From contig JAFXTD010000034.1 of assembly GCA_017535925.1 (NCBI GenBank), positions 1-64,000 on the forward strand: a DNA stretch of 64,000 nt, written 5' to 3'. Under the pieces are notes generated by a model. The model had not been told where the DNA came from. It was given only the letters and a program-made list of their open reading frames with translations, and ran no database searches. This stretch comes from Selenomonadaceae bacterium (GTDB taxonomy: Bacteria; Bacillota; Negativicutes; Selenomonadales; Selenomonadaceae). A program made the position numbers and the translations under genes. This document shows, piece by piece, positions 26,550 to 35,650 of this stretch. The first letter of the stretch is position 1, and each line of letters opens with the position of its first letter.

Positions 26550-27808
26550 TTAAAAGCCTCCTCAGGCGTGGAAATTTTTCCCGTGATTGCACTCGCCGCC
26601 GCAACGAACGGACTCGCCAAATAAACTTCGCTGTCGACGTGACCCATGCGCCCGCGGAAATTTCTGTTGGTCGTCGAAACGCAACGTTCGCCCGCGCTCA
26701 AAATGCCCATGTAGCCGCCCAAGCACGGTCCGCAAGTCGGACAACTTACGACACAGCCCGCGTCGATAAAAATATCAATCCAATGGCAACGCATTGCCTC
26801 TTTGTAAATTTCTTGACTGCCGGGAATGATTATACAACGAACATCGGGATGAATTTTTTTGCCGCGAAGAATTCCCGCCGCAATTCCCAAATCCTCAAGG
26901 CGACCGTTTGTGCACGAACCGATAACGACTTGATTGATTTTAATTTCGCCGAGGGAGTCGACGGGCTTTACGTTTTCGGGCAAGTGCGGCAAGGCAACGA
27001 CGGGTTTCAATTCGCTCAAATTAATTTCGACGGTCGAGGAATATTTTGCACCTTCATCAGCGGCGACCGGCTCAAAAGATTTTTTCACACGACGCGAAAC
27101 ATAAAGCTCGGCAATGTCGTCGAAGGGGAAGACTCCCGCCTTTGCACCCGCCTCAATCGCCATGTTGGAAATCGTCAAGCGGTCGGTCATTGAAAGTTCG
27201 GCAACGCCTTCGCCCGTGAACTCCAACGCTTTGTAAAGTGCGCCGTCCACTCCGATTTTTCCAATCAGCGTGAGGATAACGTCCTTGCCGCAAATATTTT
27301 TCGGCTTCTTGCCCGTGAGGTGAACGTTAATTGCTTCGGGGACTTTGAACCAAGCTTTGCCCGTTGCAAGTCCGACAGCGAGGTCGGTTGTGCCGACGCC
27401 GGTCGAGAAAGCGTTGACTGCTCCGTAAGTGCAAGTGTGGCTGTCCGCGCCGATAATCAACATGCCGGGCGCGACGATTCCGAATTCGGGCAGGATAACA
27501 TGTTCAATGCCGACGCGCCCCTGTTCGTAGTAGTGAACGATTTTATTTTTGCGGGCGAAGTCTCTCATAATCTTTGCGAGGTCTGCGCTCTTTATGTCTT
27601 TGGCGGGTTGGAAGTGGTCGGGTATCAGCGCGATTTTGTTTGCGTCGAAGACAGGGCGTCCGATTTTTTCAAACTCTTTGATTGACGGCGGACCCGTCAC
27701 GTCGTTTGCCATAACCAAATCCAAATCGCAAATGACCAGTTGCCCCGCCTCGACGCTGTCAAGTCCCGCGTGTCGTGCGAGGATTTTTTCGCTCATTGTC
27801 ATGCCCAT
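26543..27808 (-). CDS. leuC: 3-isopropylmalate dehydratase large subunit
   Basis: The 421-residue aconitase-type subunit binds a 4Fe-4S cluster through Cys in VIGSCTNGR and [29 protein letters not shown] and [11 protein letters not shown] are substrate-site motifs. Together with leuD downstream it catalyses the second step of leucine synthesis. AGGAGAG lies before ATG 27808. leuA and leuB are not in the window. Confidence 0.96.
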   Translation of the reverse strand: MGMTMSEKILARHAGLDSVEAGQLVICDLDLVMANDVTGPPSIKEFEKIGRPVFDANKIALIPDHFQPAKDIKSADLAKIMRDFARKNKIVHYYEQGRVGIEHVILPEFGIVAPGMLIIGADSHTCTYGAVNAFSTGVGTTDLAVGLATGKAWFKVPEAINVHLTGKKPKNICGKDVILTLIGKIGVDGALYKALEFTGEGVAELSMTDRLTISNMAIEAGAKAGVFPFDDIAELYVSRRVKKSFEPVAADEGAKYSSTVEINLSELKPVVALPHLPENVKPVDSLGEIKINQVVIGSCTNGRLEDLGIAAGILRGKKIHPDVRCIIIPGSQEIYKEAMRCHWIDIFIDAGCVVSCPTCGPCLGGYMGILSAGERCVSTTNRNFRGRMGHVDSEVYLASPFVAAASAITGKISTPEEAFNN

Positions 27809-27829
27809 GTTATCACTCTCCTAAAATTT

Positions 27830-29218
27830 TTACTTAATCGTTTCGGGCGCGTATCGCCTCTGAATTTCTCTGAAGACCGTGCCCGGTGTCGTCATGTCAA
27901 TTTGAGATTTCCAATTCAACTTGTTGAGGAAGTTGCCTTGTAAAATTCTGTCGAAGGGATAAGCTGCGTAAGGCTCGTTTAAGTGTCTCGACAGCGTCCA
28001 AGTTTCCGCGTTGTTAATCGGCACGGCATCGAATTCTTTTCGAACGAAAGGAATATTTTCGTAAGCCAAATCCATCGTAAAATCTATGAGAACATAATCA
28101 ATCAGTTCATCGAAGTCGCGCCAGTAATCGTTAAGAAATTCTTTTTCAAAAACAAACAGAGGATTGTGTCGAACAGCCGCGCCTTGAATGAAGCCTGCCC
28201 AACGCGCATAAGAAATGTAACAGTTGAAAAATTTAACAAAAGGATTCAACGGGTTTTTATCATGATAATATTTCTGCGTGAAGTAAGGCATTTGCCAAAA
28301 GTCTTTGTGATTCTCCAGCGGCTCGGTAACCAAAATCGTAGCGTCAAGCCACAAGCCTCCGTAACGTTCCAAAAGATTTACGCGCAGGATGTCCGAAAAA
28401 TGCGTCCGTGTGATTTTGCCGGCTTTGAACTTGTCCAAGACATGCGGAGGAAGGTCGACGTACTTTGAAAAATTTTGCTCGTCAATGAAAACGATTTTGT
28501 AATGCCCCGCGTTTTGCTTGAGCGAATTGTAACAGCAACGAATAATCGGCGGCAAATTTTCTTCGCCCTGCAACCAACAAAAATAAATCTGATAATCTTC
28601 GGGGCGCACTCTCGGGCAAGTCTTTTCGTCAATTACTGCTTGCGAATATTTTTTTATCAGCGCGGAATATTTATTTTGCAGGAACGCCGAAATTTGTTCG
28701 TTGCGTGCAATGGCAGTCCTCACTTGCGGCGGCAGAGGATTGCTTATAATTCGATGCCACTTCGCGAACGCGTCGAAGTCTTGCCGAAGTTGTTGCGGCC
28801 AAAGGCGTTGGTCGATGAATTTTTGCGCCTCCTGCATTTCGCCGAAGACGATTAACAACAGCGCGAAGACTTGCCGACGAATCGGATTTTGTTCTTGCCG
28901 AGCCAGTTCCAATATTTGCCGCGAGATATTTTTCTCTTCGTCATAAAATTTTGTTTTGCGATGAGCTTCGCCCGCCAACCGCCAAAACTCCGTGTAAAAA
29001 TCCGTCAGATAAATTTGCCGTAACACTTCGGGCGGCAGGTTTGAAAAAATTTCTGCCATTTGCATTCGACGACAGAATAAATCGAATTCCGAGTCCTTTC
29101 TGCCCGCCGCTATCATATGTTGCAAATTGTTCACCCGTTGCTCCGAAATTTTCAGCCGAGCTTGTTGTTCACGCTGTTCCTCTGCAGGTTGACGGGGGGG
29201 GGGATTATTAATTGCCAT
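27830..29218 (-). CDS. Capsular polysaccharide synthesis-type glycosyltransferase, phase-variable candidate
   Basis: The 462-residue protein has an N-terminal helical half (about 1-200) and a C-terminal GT domain with YFCWLQGEENLPPIIRCC, HFSDILRVNLLERYGGLWLDATI (DxD-like) and FIQGAAVRHNPLF, as in capsule synthesis/OCH1-like transferases. Codons 6-9 are made of ten consecutive C (29203-29194), so gain or loss of one C would shift the frame. The present length is in frame. It sits inside the ilv-leu operon, where it has no metabolic reason to be. GGAGG precedes ATG 29218. Confidence 0.8.
   Translation of the reverse strand: MAINNPPPRQPAEEQREQQARLKISEQRVNNLQHMIAAGRKDSEFDLFCRRMQMAEIFSNLPPEVLRQIYLTDFYTEFWRLAGEAHRKTKFYDEEKNISRQILELARQEQNPIRRQVFALLLIVFGEMQEAQKFIDQRLWPQQLRQDFDAFAKWHRIISNPLPPQVRTAIARNEQISAFLQNKYSALIKKYSQAVIDEKTCPRVRPEDYQIYFCWLQGEENLPPIIRCCYNSLKQNAGHYKIVFIDEQNFSKYVDLPPHVLDKFKAGKITRTHFSDILRVNLLERYGGLWLDATILVTEPLENHKDFWQMPYFTQKYYHDKNPLNPFVKFFNCYISYARWAGFIQGAAVRHNPLFVFEKEFLNDYWRDFDELIDYVLIDFTMDLAYENIPFVRKEFDAVPINNAETWTLSRHLNEPYAAYPFDRILQGNFLNKLNWKSQIDMTTPGTVFREIQRRYAPETIK
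29194..29203. repeat. C10/G10 homopolymer tract in the glycosyltransferase start
   Basis: Ten G on the plus strand (ten C in the gene) encode Pro-Pro-Pro and the first base of Arg, five codons after the start. With ten the gene is in frame (ON). Tracts of this length slip readily during replication. Confidence 0.85.
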
Positions 29219-29261
29219 AGAAATTTCCTCCGATTAGCAATAAGTAGCCGAGAGCAAAACA

Positions 29262-29340
29262 AAAGCGATTAGCTGTTAGCTGTTAGCTGTCAGAAAAATT
29301 CTAATCACTAACCGCTAATCACTAACCGCTAACCGCTAAA
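29262..29340. repeat. Heptamer repeat array
   Basis: TTAGCTG TTAGCTG TTAGCTG TCAG, then CTAATCA CTAACCG CTAATCA CTAACCG CTAACCG CTAAAAT lie between ilvC and the glycosyltransferase gene. Confidence 0.85.
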
Positions 29341-29358
29341 ATTTTGCTTGCAAAATTT

Positions 29359-30375
29359 TTAGTCTTTCGAAAGGTCGGAGCCGTCTTTGAGCCAGCTCAT
29401 CATGCCGCGCAGTTTTTTGCCGACGGTTTCGATTTGATGTTCGGCGTGGATTCTGCGTTGCGCGAGGAAGTTTGCTCTGCCCGCCGCACGATTTTCAACA
29501 AGCCAATTACGAGCGAAGGAGCCGTCTTGAATTTCGGCAAGAGCCTTTTCCATTGCCTTTTTGACTTCGGGCGTGATAATTTTCGGGCCGGTGGTGTAGT
29601 CGCCGTATTCGGCAGTGTCGCTTATGGAATAGCGCATTTTCGCCATGCCGCCCTCGTACATGAGGTCGACGATAAGTTTCATCTCGTGGAAGGTTTCAAA
29701 GTAGGCGATTTCGGGTTGATAGCCCGCCGCAACCAAAACTTCAAAACCGTTTTGAATCAAATGGGTGACACCGCCGCAGAGGACGCATTGTTCGCCGAAG
29801 AGGTCGGTCTCGGTCTCTTCTTTGAAAGTGGTTTGAAGGACGCCTGCGCGGGTGCCGCCGATACCGCGAGCATAGGCGAGGGCAATGTCAAAGCATTTTC
29901 CTGAAGCATCTTGATAAACCGCAAAGACATCGGGAACGCCGCTGCCTTCAACGAAAGTCCTGCGAACCAAATGACCGGGACCTTTCGGCGCGACCATTAG
30001 CACGTCAATGTCGGGAGGAGGAATGATTTGCTTGAAATGGATATTAAAGCCGTGCGCGAATGCCAATGCCGAACCGGGCTTGAGGTTCGGAGCGATTTCG
30101 TTTTTGTAAACGTCCGCCTGTTTTTCGTCGGGGATAAGAATCATCGTGATGTCGGCAACCTTGACGGCTTCGGCGACGGGCAGAACTTTCAAGCCCTGAC
30201 TTTCTGCAACGGCTTTGGACTTCGAGCCCGCATACAGTCCGACGACGACGTTGACGCCGCTCTCTTTGAGGTTGAGTGCGTGCGCGTGTCCTTGAGAGCC
30301 GTAGCCGATAATCGCGACGGTTTTGCCGTTCATGATTTCCCAATTCACGTCTTGGTCGTAATAAGTTTTAGCCAT
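29359..30375 (-). CDS. ilvC: Ketol-acid reductoisomerase
   Basis: IlvC converts acetolactate to dihydroxyisovalerate using NADPH and magnesium. The 338-residue class I enzyme has the nucleotide-binding loop [16 protein letters not shown] (about 20-36), [13 protein letters not shown] and the acidic metal ligands in [12 protein letters not shown] and [23 protein letters not shown] precedes ATG 30375. ilvN lies upstream, with a GIY-YIG gene between. Confidence 0.97.
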   Translation of the reverse strand: MAKTYYDQDVNWEIMNGKTVAIIGYGSQGHAHALNLKESGVNVVVGLYAGSKSKAVAESQGLKVLPVAEAVKVADITMILIPDEKQADVYKNEIAPNLKPGSALAFAHGFNIHFKQIIPPPDIDVLMVAPKGPGHLVRRTFVEGSGVPDVFAVYQDASGKCFDIALAYARGIGGTRAGVLQTTFKEETETDLFGEQCVLCGGVTHLIQNGFEVLVAAGYQPEIAYFETFHEMKLIVDLMYEGGMAKMRYSISDTAEYGDYTTGPKIITPEVKKAMEKALAEIQDGSFARNWLVENRAAGRANFLAQRRIHAEHQIETVGKKLRGMMSWLKDGSDLSKD

Positions 30376-30420
30376 GATTGAACCTCCAAAAAAATCATTA
30401 ATGAAACTCGCGATAGTTTA

Positions 30421-31047
30421 TCACTTGTTGCCGCCGTTTTCAAGTTTTTTCCGCGCCCAAGTTCTTTTATTAGATTCTATGATTTTAGCGATTGTTTCGG
30501 GCGTGCGGTGCTTTCCATAGTTGGGATTATTTTCGCCTTTGTTAGCGGCAGATAGTATCGCTTTTTGTGCTTCTGACATATGTTTTCCTTTGTTGTGCGC
30601 GGGCGTCCCTTTTTTAGTTGCCGAGATTTTAGCTTTGTGTTCTTCCGTTAAAGTCTTCCCTTTCCTTTTCGACGGTTTGCCCTTTTTAGCAACTGACATT
30701 CTAGCGCGGCTTTCTTCGCTAATTTTTGAGCCGGTGTCGCCGCCGTCTGTGAGGTTGTAGCCGTTGGGAGATTTGCTGTTGAGTTCACGAATCCAAAAAA
30801 TTTCGCGCTCGTTCAATTTTTCGACGGGGCAAGTTTCGAGGACTTCTACCGAAAAATTTTCCCAATCGTATTTGCGAATCGCCGCGCCAATGCCAACCTT
30901 AGCTTTTTTACTGTCGCATTTGTGTTGACGGATTCTCGTACCAAACTTTTGCCGCGTCTGCCCGACATAGAGTTTGCCGTTGAGTGTGTTCGTGATTTTG
31001 TAGATAACGCCCTGTTGACTTTCGCCGCCCGAACTGTTACCATTCAT
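30421..31047 (-). mobile_element. Free-standing GIY-YIG homing endonuclease with NUMOD3 repeats
   Basis: The 208-residue protein begins with a GIY-YIG nuclease domain (GVIYKITNTLNGKLYVGQT, Arg in TRIRQH, and Glu in LNEREIFWIREL). Several NUMOD3 DNA-binding repeats follow (SEESRARMSVAKKGKPS, TEEHKAKISATKKGTPA, SEAQKAILSAANKGENN). It lies between ilvN and ilvC, both of which are intact. It is therefore free-standing, not in an intron. AAGGAGG precedes ATG 31047 and a good promoter stands at 31121-31093. Confidence 0.88.
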
Positions 31048-31092
31048 GTGAAAAACCTCCTTGCTGTTTGGTTTGTGTTTTCGACAAATCCA

Positions 31093-31121
31093 ATTTTAGC
31101 AAGAAGGTTTTTTTGCGTCAA
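31093..31121 (-). promoter_or_regulatory. Promoter of the GIY-YIG gene
   Basis: On the minus strand TTGACG (31121-31116) and TAAAAT (31098-31093) are 17 bases apart. It begins just after the ilvN stop and could also drive ilvC and the downstream genes. Confidence 0.65.
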
Positions 31122-31130
31122 TATTTATCC

Positions 31131-31661
31131 TTACAAAAGATTCTTGGAATAAAATTCGCTCACTTGCTTGTAATCGGTAATTGTATTTTCACCGCGTTCA
31201 AGGGCAATGAGCCCCGTGCGTATGATTTCCAAAATTCCGTAGGGCGCGAGGAGCCGCGTAAATGCCGTAACTTTTTCGTCGTTGCCCGTTATCTCAAAGA
31301 TTAAAGTCGTCGGTTGTACATCGACGACGTGAGCGCGGAAGAGTTCCGCCATTTTCAAAACGTCGAGGCGTGTGCTGTCGTCGGCAGAAACTTTAATCAT
31401 TGTCATTCCGCGTGTCACAGCCGTCGCCGAATCGAGACGTTGAACGGCTTGCACGACGGGCATTTTTTCCAACTGCTTAATCACTTGGTCGATATAATTT
31501 CCGTCGCCGTGAACGACAACCGTTATCCTTGAAAATTCGGGCGATTGAGTTATCCCGACAGATAAGCTGTCGATATTGAATTCCCGGCGGCTGAACATAC
31601 TCGCCACTCTGACGAGGACGCCCGGTTGATTTTCTACGTAGACCGATAAAACATGCTTCAT
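31131..31661 (-). CDS. ilvN: Acetolactate synthase small (regulatory) subunit
   Basis: The 176-residue protein has an N-terminal ACT domain (HVLSVYVENQPGVLVRVASMFSRR and NIDSLSVG) and a C-terminal half with MIKVSADD and FEITGNDEKV, as in valine-sensing IlvN/IlvH. It is complete. The catalytic subunit ilvB, normally directly upstream, is missing here. AGAGGAG precedes ATG 31661. It is the first gene of the leftward ilv-leu operon. Confidence 0.94.
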   Translation of the reverse strand: MKHVLSVYVENQPGVLVRVASMFSRREFNIDSLSVGITQSPEFSRITVVVHGDGNYIDQVIKQLEKMPVVQAVQRLDSATAVTRGMTMIKVSADDSTRLDVLKMAELFRAHVVDVQPTTLIFEITGNDEKVTAFTRLLAPYGILEIIRTGLIALERGENTITDYKQVSEFYSKNLL

Positions 31662-31697
31662 GAATTAAAAGCTCCTCTTAAAAAATTTCCGCGCCGA

Positions 31698-31726
31698 ATA
31701 ATATCATTTTTCGAATAAACTTTCAA
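31698..31726 (-). promoter_or_regulatory. Promoter of the ilvN-ilvC-leuCD operon
   Basis: On the minus strand TTGAAA (31726-31721) and TATTAT (31703-31698) are 17 bases apart, with a leader of only about 30 bases. That leaves no room for a T-box or leader-peptide attenuator. Confidence 0.6.
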
Positions 31727-31790
31727 GACGGAGCGGCGAAAGTTTGAAAAGTCGGGAAGGTGACAGCGATTTAAAATCTTTCGAGTAAAA

Positions 31791-31825
31791 AATTAAAGCT
31801 CATCGACGAACGACGAACTTTAATT
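31791..31825 (-). terminator. Terminator downstream of the RTX gene
   Basis: On the minus strand AATTAAAG and CTTTAATT pair around a 19-base loop and are followed by TTTTTTACTCG. It closes the RTX transcript before the ilv promoter. Confidence 0.6.
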
Positions 31826-31884
31826 TACAACGAGTACATCAAGATAAAATATTCCGCCGCATTTTCAGCCGGCAATTGACAAGC

Positions 31885-33366
31885 TTATTTGAGAGTCTTG
31901 CCTTTGATTGTGTAAGTCGTGCTGTTTATGTTGAACTTGTCGCCCGCGCTGACTCCATCGAAAATAATCGAGCCGCCGCCGGAAATTGTGAGTGTGAGTT
32001 TGTTGCTTGCGAACGCCGCTTTTGTGAAGGTGCCGCCCGCCGAGCCGTCCGCTTTGAGGATTTGCAAGAGGTCACCGTCGCCGTTCGCGTAGTCGAAAAT
32101 TTTATCGGTACCTTCGCCGGGCTTGTAAACAAAAGTATCTTTTCCTGCGCCGCCCCAAAGTGAATCGTTTCCTGCTCCGCCCCAGAGAGAATCATTGCCT
32201 TTACCGCCGTAAAGTTTATCTTTGCCGGAGCCGCCGCTCAAGGTGTCGTTGCCTGCGTCTCCGTTAAGTGAATCGTTTCCTGCCTCGCCGAAGAGTTTGT
32301 CGTTGCCCGCGCCGCCCGAAACGGTATCAGCACCGTAGCCGCCGTAGAGTGCATCTTTTTTCGCGCCGCCGACGATGGAATTGGCAAGAGTGTTGCCCGT
32401 GATTTTTACGGTTGTCGTTCGTTTGGAGGCGTTTATAAATTTAATGTCCGCGTCGGCAGTCACGGGCGATTTTGTTTTATCGGTCACGTTCAAAACTTTT
32501 GCGCCGTCAATGTGAAGCTCGTCCAAGTCTGCCGCACCAACCAAAGTTATCTTGCCTTTGCCGACAGTCACGATAATGTTGTCGCCGCTCGTCGCCGTTG
32601 AGTAGGTTCCTTTGCCGCCGCCGATTTGCAGTGTCGAAGTTGAATTGAAGCCGACGATTTTATCGTTGCCCTCGCCCGATTTGTATTCGATGATATTGTT
32701 CGACGCTGCGGAGCCCAAGCTGATATAGTCGTTGCTCGCGCCGCCGTTTACAGTGACGTTTCCTCTGTCGGTTTTTATCGTGTCATTGCCTTTGCCGCCA
32801 CTGATTGTCGAGTACCAGCTTTCGTTGACTATTGAATCGTTATCCGCGCCTCCGTCAATCACAGTATTATTGGCATAACTCTGAATGGTATCCTTGCCGC
32901 TGTCTCCAGCGATAATTGCGTAATTACCTCCATTGTAAATGTTATCGTTTCCTGCGCCGCCTTCGATTGTCACGAGAAAATTATAACCGTTTTTGATAGA
33001 ATCGTTTCCGTTGCCGCCGAGAATTAAAACTTCATTGCTTATATGGTAATTCTTCTTGCCGTAAGGCGAAACGTCGGAATCCCAATTATCAATGGTATCG
33101 GCTCCTTCGCCGCCGACCAATATGGAGCCGCTACTTCCGTTGATTATTGAATCATCACCTGCGCCGCCGTTTATGGAGCTGTTGTCGGGGTACCTGTAAT
33201 GAGAAGTTGTTATATAATCTTCTGTCCGCGATACTCCCACATTTTTGATAATGTCATTGCCCGCGCCCGCGTCGACTACAACATATTCGTTATCGTTATC
33301 AATGAAGTCAATGGCGTTTGTCCCTGAAACAAATTTGCCCCAAGTGCTGTTATTAAAATAAGCCAT
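31885..33366 (-). CDS. RTX-type calcium-binding repeat protein
   Basis: The 493-residue protein consists mostly of nonapeptide GGxGxDxLx-like repeats: an N-terminal set (about 25-230, for example GGAGDDSIINGS and GGNGNDSIKNG) and a regular C-terminal set (about 335-410, GGAGNDKLFGEAGNDSLNGD). These bind calcium in a beta-roll after export. It ends with a strand-rich tail (about 425-493) typical of type I secreted proteins. There is no N-terminal signal peptide, and no type I secretion genes are nearby. AAGGAGG precedes ATG 33366. Its promoter spacer contains a twelve-base A run, so expression may vary by slippage. Confidence 0.88.
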   Translation of the reverse strand: MAYFNNSTWGKFVSGTNAIDFIDNDNEYVVVDAGAGNDIIKNVGVSRTEDYITTSHYRYPDNSSINGGAGDDSIINGSSGSILVGGEGADTIDNWDSDVSPYGKKNYHISNEVLILGGNGNDSIKNGYNFLVTIEGGAGNDNIYNGGNYAIIAGDSGKDTIQSYANNTVIDGGADNDSIVNESWYSTISGGKGNDTIKTDRGNVTVNGGASNDYISLGSAASNNIIEYKSGEGNDKIVGFNSTSTLQIGGGKGTYSTATSGDNIIVTVGKGKITLVGAADLDELHIDGAKVLNVTDKTKSPVTADADIKFINASKRTTTVKITGNTLANSIVGGAKKDALYGGYGADTVSGGAGNDKLFGEAGNDSLNGDAGNDTLSGGSGKDKLYGGKGNDSLWGGAGNDSLWGGAGKDTFVYKPGEGTDKIFDYANGDGDLLQILKADGSAGGTFTKAAFASNKLTLTISGGGSIIFDGVSAGDKFNINSTTYTIKGKTLK

Positions 33367-33410
33367 AGAAAATTTCCTCCTTCAAAAAAATCTTTGGAAT
33401 CATCACATGC

Positions 33411-33440
33411 ATTATAATAGTTGTTTTTTTTTTTTGTCAA
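33411..33440 (-). promoter_or_regulatory. Promoter of the RTX gene with a poly-A tract in the spacer
   Basis: On the minus strand TTGACA (33440-33435) and TATAAT (33416-33411) are 18 bases apart. The spacer begins with an uninterrupted A run; with the last base of the -35 box, twelve A lie at 33435-33424. Losing one A would give the optimal 17-base spacing. Confidence 0.8.
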
Positions 33441-33487
33441 TTCTAAATCGCGAAAACTTTCACCGCTTTCGTCCTTGTCGGCTTTAC

Positions 33488-33515
33488 TTGCAAAATTAAA
33501 CTTATGTGTTATACT
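33488..33515 (+). promoter_or_regulatory. Promoter of the ccmC-like/lptA-like pair
   Basis: TTGCAA (33488-33493) and TATACT (33510-33515) are 16 bases apart, 46 bases before ATG 33562. Confidence 0.55.
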
Positions 33516-33561
33516 GCTTTGCAAACGAATTTATATTCATTGATGTAAGGGAATAGTTTTC

Positions 33562-34170
33562 ATGAACAAAATCATAATCTTGTTGACGCTCGCAATCTGC
33601 GCGGCGATAATTTTTTTTGTGCCGTCGATAAAAGGGCTCGGCGACTTGGCAAAAATAATTTTCTTCCACGTGCCGACAGCTTGGGTCTCGGTCATTGCGT
33701 TCTTTGCAAGTGCATTCTTCGCGGCGAAATTTTTACGGACGTTTAATTTTTCGTTCGATAAATTGAGTGAACGGGCAGCGCGTTTGGGATTTATCTTCGT
33801 GTTGCTGTCGACGATAAGCGGCGCGATTTTCAGCAAGCTGACTTGGGGCGCGTATTGGAATTGGGATCCGCGACAGACGACAATCTTTGTGCTGATTCTG
33901 ATTTACGGCGCGTATTTGACATTGCGGGCGGCAGTCTCCGATGAAAAAATTCGCGCAAAAGTTTCGGCGGTCTATTCGCTGTTGAGCGTCTTGACGGTTC
34001 CTTTCTTGGTCTTTATAATTCCGCGCATGTACTTCTCGTTGCACCCGTCGCCCGTGTTGAATTCGGCGGGGCGTGTCGAAACGGATTCAATCGTCCTGAT
34101 TGTTTTAATCGCGGCGGTCTTCGACGCAACACTGATTTTTATTCAACTTATGAGGAGGAAAATTTCATGA
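33562..34170 (+). CDS. Cytochrome c biogenesis / heme export protein, CcmC/CcsA type
   Basis: The 202-residue membrane protein has six hydrophobic segments and the tryptophan-rich WGAYWNWDPRQT motif (about 98-109) that presents heme in CcmC/CcsA/CcsB proteins. Conserved histidines HVPTAW and SLHPSP lie on either side. It would move or hold heme at the outer face of the inner membrane. Other cytochrome c assembly genes are not in the window. The ribosome site AAGGGA is modest. Its stop overlaps the next start (ATGA). Confidence 0.85.
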   Translation: MNKIIILLTLAICAAIIFFVPSIKGLGDLAKIIFFHVPTAWVSVIAFFASAFFAAKFLRTFNFSFDKLSERAARLGFIFVLLSTISGAIFSKLTWGAYWNWDPRQTTIFVLILIYGAYLTLRAAVSDEKIRAKVSAVYSLLSVLTVPFLVFIIPRMYFSLHPSPVLNSAGRVETDSIVLIVLIAAVFDATLIFIQLMRRKIS

Positions 34171-34745
34171 GAGCTTTAAAAATTTTCGGGCTTGCGTTGT
34201 TGATGATTATCGCCGCGCAAGGAAGAACTTTCGCGGAAATGCCGGAAATTTCTGCGGGCGAAACTTACTTCGATATTTTTAAGGGCGTCTACGTCTTGAA
34301 AGGCAATGTTTACGTTTCGGCGAACAATCACGGCTTCAAGGCGGTCGTAACGGCGGACGAGGCTCTTGTCAGCGTCGCCAAACAAAAATGCTGGGCGGAC
34401 GGCAACGTCAAACTCACGCAAGAAAATATAATTTTCAGCTGCGACCGCGCTTACATGCAATGGGCAACGAAAACCGCCGAAGTCACCGGCAAAGTTAATT
34501 TTGAAAATAAAAAAAGTGTCACGATAAGTTCGGACACTGCAGTTTTTAATTGGCAAGAAAAAATTGTCGACTTCTACGGAAAAGTTACGGTCAAGGCGGA
34601 TAAAAAATTAAAGTTCGCGGAAGGCGTGGAGCTCGACGGAAAAGAATATCAGCACGTGAAATATAACGTCGTCGAAAATGAAATTCTTGAGCTTGATAAA
34701 ACTTTCGACGCGCCCGAAGTCGTCATACCGTCTGCGGAGGAGTGA
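34167..34745 (+). CDS. LptA/OstA-like periplasmic protein
   Basis: The 192-residue protein has a signal peptide (MRALKIFGLALLMIIAAQG, cleavage near TFA-EM) and then a beta-rich OstA-like domain: GVYVLKGNVYVSANNHGFKAVVTADEALV, DGNVKLTQENIIFSCDRAYM, AEVTGKVNF. LptA-type proteins form the periplasmic bridge for lipopolysaccharide, which supports a diderm envelope. It overlaps the ccmC-like gene by four bases and, at its end, the DUF1385 gene by 23 bases in convergent orientation. Confidence 0.75.
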   Translation: MRALKIFGLALLMIIAAQGRTFAEMPEISAGETYFDIFKGVYVLKGNVYVSANNHGFKAVVTADEALVSVAKQKCWADGNVKLTQENIIFSCDRAYMQWATKTAEVTGKVNFENKKSVTISSDTAVFNWQEKIVDFYGKVTVKADKKLKFAEGVELDGKEYQHVKYNVVENEILELDKTFDAPEVVIPSAEE

Positions 34746-35586
34746 CTGCCTCCAAAGATTTTATCGCAACCTCAATCATCGAATCGTCGGGCTCGCGTGT
34801 CGTCAAGTATTGCAACCAAAGACCCGGCAACGTCGCCAACTTCACGAAAGAATTTTTTGACCGCGCAGAGAATCGAATTATTTCATACGACAGACCCGCC
34901 ACTATCGGCAACAAAATTATTCGCGAAAGAATTCTTATCCACAGCTCCGGCCAGCCCAAAAACGCGAATACGAAAATGCTCACAAGCATGACGATTAACA
35001 AGAAGGCAGTCCCGCATCTCGGATGGAGGCGCGGGAATTTTTTTACGTTCTCGACCGTCAACGGCATGTCCGCCTCGTAGCAGAAAATCGTTTTGTGTTC
35101 GGCCCCGTGATATTGAAACGTCCGCTGAATGTCTTTCATGCGCGATATTGCGAACAGATACACCAAGAAAATTATCAGCCGCAAAAATCCTTCCGCCAAA
35201 TTCAAAAGTATCGGGTCGTCGGTCAGCGTTCGGAAAAATTTCGCGGCAAAGGTCGGTATCGCCAAGAACAACACGCACGCCAAAGCTATCGCCAAAATTA
35301 TCGTCGCGATTAATTCACGGTCGGAAAGTTGCTCGTCCTCCTCGCCCGCCGCCTGCGCCGAAAAAGATAACGACTTCATGCCCAAAATCAACGACTCGAA
35401 CAAACTCACTGCGCCGCGCAACATCGGCAACTTTAAAATCGGGAAGCGGTCGGCTATCGACGTGACGGGCTTGACTTGAACTTTTATATTTCCGTCGGGC
35501 TCACGAACTGCCGTTGCGACTTTGCCGAAGCCGCGCATCATAACTCCTTCGATAACGGCCTGTCCGCCGACGATTGGTTTTTCCAT
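34723..35586 (-). CDS. DUF1385 family membrane protein
   Basis: The 287-residue protein starts KPIVGGQAVIEGVMMRG, the hallmark of DUF1385, and has FQYHGAEHKTIFCYEADMPLTVENV and FPRLHPRCGTAFLL in its second half, with about five membrane segments. Its His/Cys-containing motifs suggest a metal-dependent activity, not established. It lies next to rpmE as in many Firmicutes; the usual prmC and prfA do not follow. ATG 35586 has GGAGG upstream. Confidence 0.88.
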   Translation of the reverse strand: MEKPIVGGQAVIEGVMMRGFGKVATAVREPDGNIKVQVKPVTSIADRFPILKLPMLRGAVSLFESLILGMKSLSFSAQAAGEEDEQLSDRELIATIILAIALACVLFLAIPTFAAKFFRTLTDDPILLNLAEGFLRLIIFLVYLFAISRMKDIQRTFQYHGAEHKTIFCYEADMPLTVENVKKFPRLHPRCGTAFLLIVMLVSIFVFAFLGWPELWIRILSRIILLPIVAGLSYEIIRFSARSKNSFVKLATLPGLWLQYLTTREPDDSMIEVAIKSLEAVTPPQTV

Positions 35587-35650
35587 AAATTCCTCCGTTA
35601 AAATTAAAACAAGCAGGGCGCGTTCGGCAACCCTGCCTGAAAATTTTTTT

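Noticed and set aside
31662-31790. T-box or leucine leader before ilvN
   Set aside because: The predicted promoter leaves a leader of about 30 bases, with no T-box sequence or run of branched-chain codons.
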